Made by a program: the position numbers and the translations under genes. A stretch of 16,703 nt of DNA from SCQX01 sp035720945 (GTDB lineage Bacteria; Pseudomonadota; Gammaproteobacteria; Burkholderiales; Burkholderiaceae_B): the NCBI GenBank assembly GCA_035720945.1, contig DASTNK010000067.1, positions 1 to 16,703 of the forward strand, read 5' to 3'. Positions 14,540 through 16,703 of the stretch are shown here, in pieces. The notes beneath the pieces are model-generated. The model saw nothing but the letters and a program-made list of their open reading frames with translations, searched no databases and had not been told where the DNA came from. How positions within the stretch are numbered: the first letter of the stretch is position 1; every line of letters starts with the position of its first letter.

Positions 14540-14543
14540 ACCA
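14533..14543. promoter_or_regulatory. Operator-like palindrome 1 (TGGT-N3-ACCA)
   Basis: TGGTAAAACCA is a dyad of the kind bound by FadR-subfamily GntR regulators, whose operators often contain TGGT-N-ACCA half-sites. It covers the candidate -35 of the minus-strand operon. It is probably bound by the regulator encoded at 14684. Confidence 0.6.
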
Positions 14544-14581
14544 CTTATCGAAAACCCTAGATTTCAAATAATTTCAATTAT

Positions 14582-14592
14582 TGGTTTGACCA
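14582..14592. promoter_or_regulatory. Operator-like palindrome 2 (TGGT-N3-ACCA)
   Basis: TGGTTTGACCA overlaps the -35 TTGACC of the gntR promoter, so bound regulator should block its own promoter. Together with palindrome 1 it suggests coordinated control of both directions. Confidence 0.65.
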
Positions 14593-14614
14593 CTTATCGC
14601 GATTTACCTATCAT
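14586..14614 (+). promoter_or_regulatory. Promoter of the GntR regulator gene
   Basis: TTGACC (14586-14591, five of six) and TATCAT (14609-14614, five of six) are separated by exactly 17 bp. This is the best sigma-70 promoter match in the window. Transcription would begin near 14621, about 63 nt before the ATG at 14684, and probably also serves the dehydratase downstream. Confidence 0.65.
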
Positions 14615-14683
14615 TGCCTATCATGGGTTTGATCCCTGTCTGGCTCGGTCGCTCCAGCCACCATTCGAACACCGTTCGCTCAC

Positions 14684-15442
14684 ATGACTTCCGCTCCGCA
14701 TCACACTGACCACACCGGCAAGCGCAACTACCTGCACATCGCCGACATGCTCAGGCAGGCGATAGGCGCCATGGACCTCGACCCCAGTGGTCGATTGCCG
14801 TCCGAACGCGAACTCGCCCAGTTGCTGGGCGTGTCGAGGCCCAGCCTGCGCGAGGCGCTCATCGTGCTCGAGCTGCGGCAGGAGATCGAGATCCGCATGG
14901 GGTCGGGTATCTACCTGACCCACCCCACCGAGCCAGGCGACAGCGCCGGCGCGCCACCGCCCCAGGACGACGCACTCGATCCGCTGCTGCAAAAGCTGGG
15001 CGACAGCCCCCGTGACGTCAACCAGATGCGGTTCTTCCTGGAAAGCGGCGTGGCCGCCCACGCGGCACGCTTCATCAGCACCGCGCAACTGAAGCAACTG
15101 AAGAAAAGCCTGACCGACATGCGGTCGGCGCTGGCAAAGAAAAGCCGCGGCTCCATCAAGATCATCGCCGACGCCGACCGGCTGTTCCACACCACACTGG
15201 CCTCATGCACCGACAACGACCTGTTGGTCCAGACGCTGGAATATCTGTTCGACCAGCGCTACACACCCGTGGCCGAAGCCATGCACAAGCATTATGAAGA
15301 CCCGTGCTCCTGGGAATTCGCGGTCGAAGAACACCAGGACATCTACGACGCCATCGCGGCCCACGACCCCCTGCAGGCACAGGCCGCCATGCAACGCCAT
15401 CTTTCACGGGCGCACGCTCGCCTCATGCCCCTCATCGGTTGA
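14684..15442 (+). CDS. FadR-subfamily GntR transcriptional regulator (FCD domain)
   Basis: A 252-residue regulator. The N-terminal winged helix-turn-helix spans about 12-80: GRLPSERELAQLLGVSRPSL (36-55), the recognition helix SLREALIVLE and the wing MGSGIYL. After a Pro/Ala linker comes the all-helical FCD effector domain (about 112-245). Its candidate metal ligands are D165 and H169 (ADRLFH), H217 (EEHQDIYDAI) and H239 (MQRHLSRAH), as in metal-binding FCD proteins that sense small carboxylates. No clear ribosome site precedes the ATG. It is divergent from the transporter-aldolase operon and 32 bp upstream of the dehydratase. Two TGGT-N3-ACCA sites lie in its promoter region. Repression relieved by a sugar acid or its intermediate is likely but inferred. 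Confidence 0.93.
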   Translation: MTSAPHHTDHTGKRNYLHIADMLRQAIGAMDLDPSGRLPSERELAQLLGVSRPSLREALIVLELRQEIEIRMGSGIYLTHPTEPGDSAGAPPPQDDALDPLLQKLGDSPRDVNQMRFFLESGVAAHAARFISTAQLKQLKKSLTDMRSALAKKSRGSIKIIADADRLFHTTLASCTDNDLLVQTLEYLFDQRYTPVAEAMHKHYEDPCSWEFAVEEHQDIYDAIAAHDPLQAQAAMQRHLSRAHARLMPLIG

Positions 15443-15474
15443 CGCCCGCCCCCATCCACTTATCCGAGCCATCC

Positions 15475-16703
15475 ATGCCACAGACCACCATTCGCCTCAA
15501 CGAACACGACAACGTCATCATCGCCACCCAGCAGCTCATGCAGGGCAACACCGCCGAAGGCATCACGGTGACGGGGCTGATTCCGGCCGGCCACAAGATG
15601 GCCGCTGAAGCCATTGCGCAAGGCAGTCCGGTGCGACGCTACAACCAGATCATCGGCGTGGCCACCAAAGACATCAAACCCGGTCAGCACGTGCACACGC
15701 ACAACATGGAAATGCTGGATTTCGACCGCGACTACAACTTCTGCGCGCACAAGAAAGCGGTGCCCATCAATGACCAGGCCGACCACTTCCTGGGCATCGT
15801 GCGCCCGGACGGCCGGGTCGCCACGCGCAACTACATCGGCATCCTGACCTCGGTGAACTGTTCAGCCACCGTGGCCAAATCCATCGCCGACCATTTCCGC
15901 CGCGACATCAACCCCGCCGCGCTGGCCGACTTCCCGAACGTCGATGGCGTCGTGGCGCTGCCGCACTCCACGGGTTGCGGCATGGGCGTCAAGGGGCTGT
16001 TCATGGACACGCTGCGACGCACCCTGATCGGCTACATGCGCCACGCCAACTTCCACTCCGTGCTCATGGTGGGCCTGGGCTGTGAAACCAACCAGATCCC
16101 CGCCCTGATGGCCACCGGCGGCCTGGAAGAAAGCAGCCGTCTACAGACCTTCACCATCCAGGACACCGGCGGCACCGCCAAATCGGTGGCCAAGGGCATC
16201 GCCAAGGTGAAGGAAATGCTGCCCGCCGCCAATCAGGTCACCCGCACGCCGGTATCGGCCTCGCACATTGTCGTGGGCCTGCAATGCGGGGGCTCGGATG
16301 GCTATTCCGGCATCACCGCCAACCCCGCGCTGGGCGCGGCGGTCGATCGCCTGGTGCGTGCCGGTGGCGCGGCCATCCTGTCGGAAACCCCGGAAATCTA
16401 CGGCGCCGAACACTTGCTGACACAGCGCGCGGTCAGCCGCGAGGTGGGCGAGAAACTGGTCGAGCGCATCAAGTGGTGGGAAGACTATTGCTCGCGCAAC
16501 TTCGCCGAACTGAACAACAACCCGTCGCCGGGCAACAAGGCGGGCGGACTGACGACCATCCTGGAAAAATCCCTCGGCGCCGTGGCCAAGGCCGGCACGA
16601 CCAACCTGAACGAGGTCTACCAATACGCCGAGCCGGTCACGGCCAAAGGCATGGTGTTCATGGATTCGCCGGGCTACGACCCGGTGTCGGCCACCGGCCA
16701 GGT
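15475..16703 (+). CDS. UxaA-family altronate/galactarate dehydratase, 3' end outside the window
   Basis: The first 409 codons of a sugar-acid dehydratase (full family length about 500). An N-terminal SAF-type domain (about 8-78) ends in QHVHTHNMEM, like UxaA. The catalytic UxaA/GarD domain follows: RPDGRVATRNYIGI (110-123), HSTGCGMG (164-171), GLGCETNQ (200-207), CGGSDGYSGITANPALG (271-287), ETPEIYGAEHLL (304-315) and NPSPGNKAGGLTT (349-361). Iron-dependent dehydration of altronate or galactarate to a keto-deoxy acid is the known chemistry. Motif details look UxaA-like, but pairing with a GarL-like aldolase and no uronate genes in view favours an aldarate substrate. The ATG at 15475 has only a weak GAG upstream, and co-transcription with the regulator gene is likely. 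No frameshift is seen. Confidence 0.9.
   Translation, partial: MPQTTIRLNEHDNVIIATQQLMQGNTAEGITVTGLIPAGHKMAAEAIAQGSPVRRYNQIIGVATKDIKPGQHVHTHNMEMLDFDRDYNFCAHKKAVPINDQADHFLGIVRPDGRVATRNYIGILTSVNCSATVAKSIADHFRRDINPAALADFPNVDGVVALPHSTGCGMGVKGLFMDTLRRTLIGYMRHANFHSVLMVGLGCETNQIPALMATGGLEESSRLQTFTIQDTGGTAKSVAKGIAKVKEMLPAANQVTRTPVSASHIVVGLQCGGSDGYSGITANPALGAAVDRLVRAGGAAILSETPEIYGAEHLLTQRAVSREVGEKLVERIKWWEDYCSRNFAELNNNPSPGNKAGGLTTILEKSLGAVAKAGTTNLNEVYQYAEPVTAKGMVFMDSPGYDPVSATGQ

Larger units (their letters stand above)
14531..14599. repeat. Pair of 20-bp direct repeats in the divergent regulatory region
   Basis: Bases 14531-14550 and 14580-14599 agree at all positions except the three-base centre (AAA versus TTG): ATTGGT-N3-ACCACTTATCG. 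They are 49 bp apart, start to start. Between them lies a 7-bp inverted repeat with a 2-base spacer (AATAATT-TC-AATTATT, 14567-14582). The whole stretch is AT-rich in a GC-rich window. Confidence 0.85.

Noticed and set aside
14531..14599. Two 20-bp repeats about 29 bp apart that could suggest a tiny CRISPR array.
   Set aside because: There are only two copies, each with an internal dyad and overlapping promoter elements, and no cas genes. The repeats fit operators far better.

Overview
The window reads as a high-GC chromosomal segment of a betaproteobacterium, most likely an Alcaligenaceae member (Bordetella/Achromobacter-like). This is inferred from gene order and protein character, not from a database search. 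The order hisF-hisIE-tatABC-htrA/nif3-mscL-petABC-sspAB is a familiar Burkholderiales arrangement, and cytochrome b carries the PVWY version of the Qo motif that I associate with beta/gammaproteobacteria.

Bases 1-1135 hold the end of a histidine operon: a hisF fragment, then a fused hisIE gene. A 17-codon mini-ORF links them, with ATGA overlaps at both ends. A 371-bp gap with hairpins and candidate promoters leads to tatA-tatB-tatC (1507-3370), the twin-arginine export machinery; TatB has an unusually long Ala/Pro/Thr-rich tail. An inner-membrane-anchored HtrA/DegS-type protease (minus strand) and a Nif3-like protein (plus strand) diverge from a 44-bp gap. Nif3 converges on mscL (minus) across a 12-bp perfect stem.

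Bases 6306-9308 are petABC, the cytochrome bc1 complex. The Rieske protein has a twin-arginine signal, so it is a probable client of the TatABC system encoded about 3 kb upstream. After petC comes a 173-bp gap packed with stem-loops, two of them terminator-like, then sspA and sspB (RNA-polymerase-associated protein and ClpXP adaptor).

From 10597 on the content is accessory catabolism. A minus-strand operon runs from about 14408 down to 10597: two polar-amino-acid-type ABC permeases, an ATPase, a periplasmic binding protein and a GarL-like HpcH/HpaI aldolase. A divergent FadR-type GntR regulator and a UxaA-family (altronate/galactarate) dehydratase, truncated by the window end, lie on the plus strand. 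The 275-bp divergent region is AT-rich and holds two near-identical 20-bp sites, each centred on TGGT-N3-ACCA and each overlapping a plausible outward -35. The enzymes suggest that the locus imports and degrades a sugar acid such as an aldarate, even though the transporter belongs to the amino-acid class.

Most of the window is conserved housekeeping sequence. The most distinctive parts are the regulator/operator/transporter locus at the right end, the hisF-hisIE junction, and the stem-loop chain between petC and sspA. I saw no rRNA, tRNA, CRISPR array or insertion sequence.
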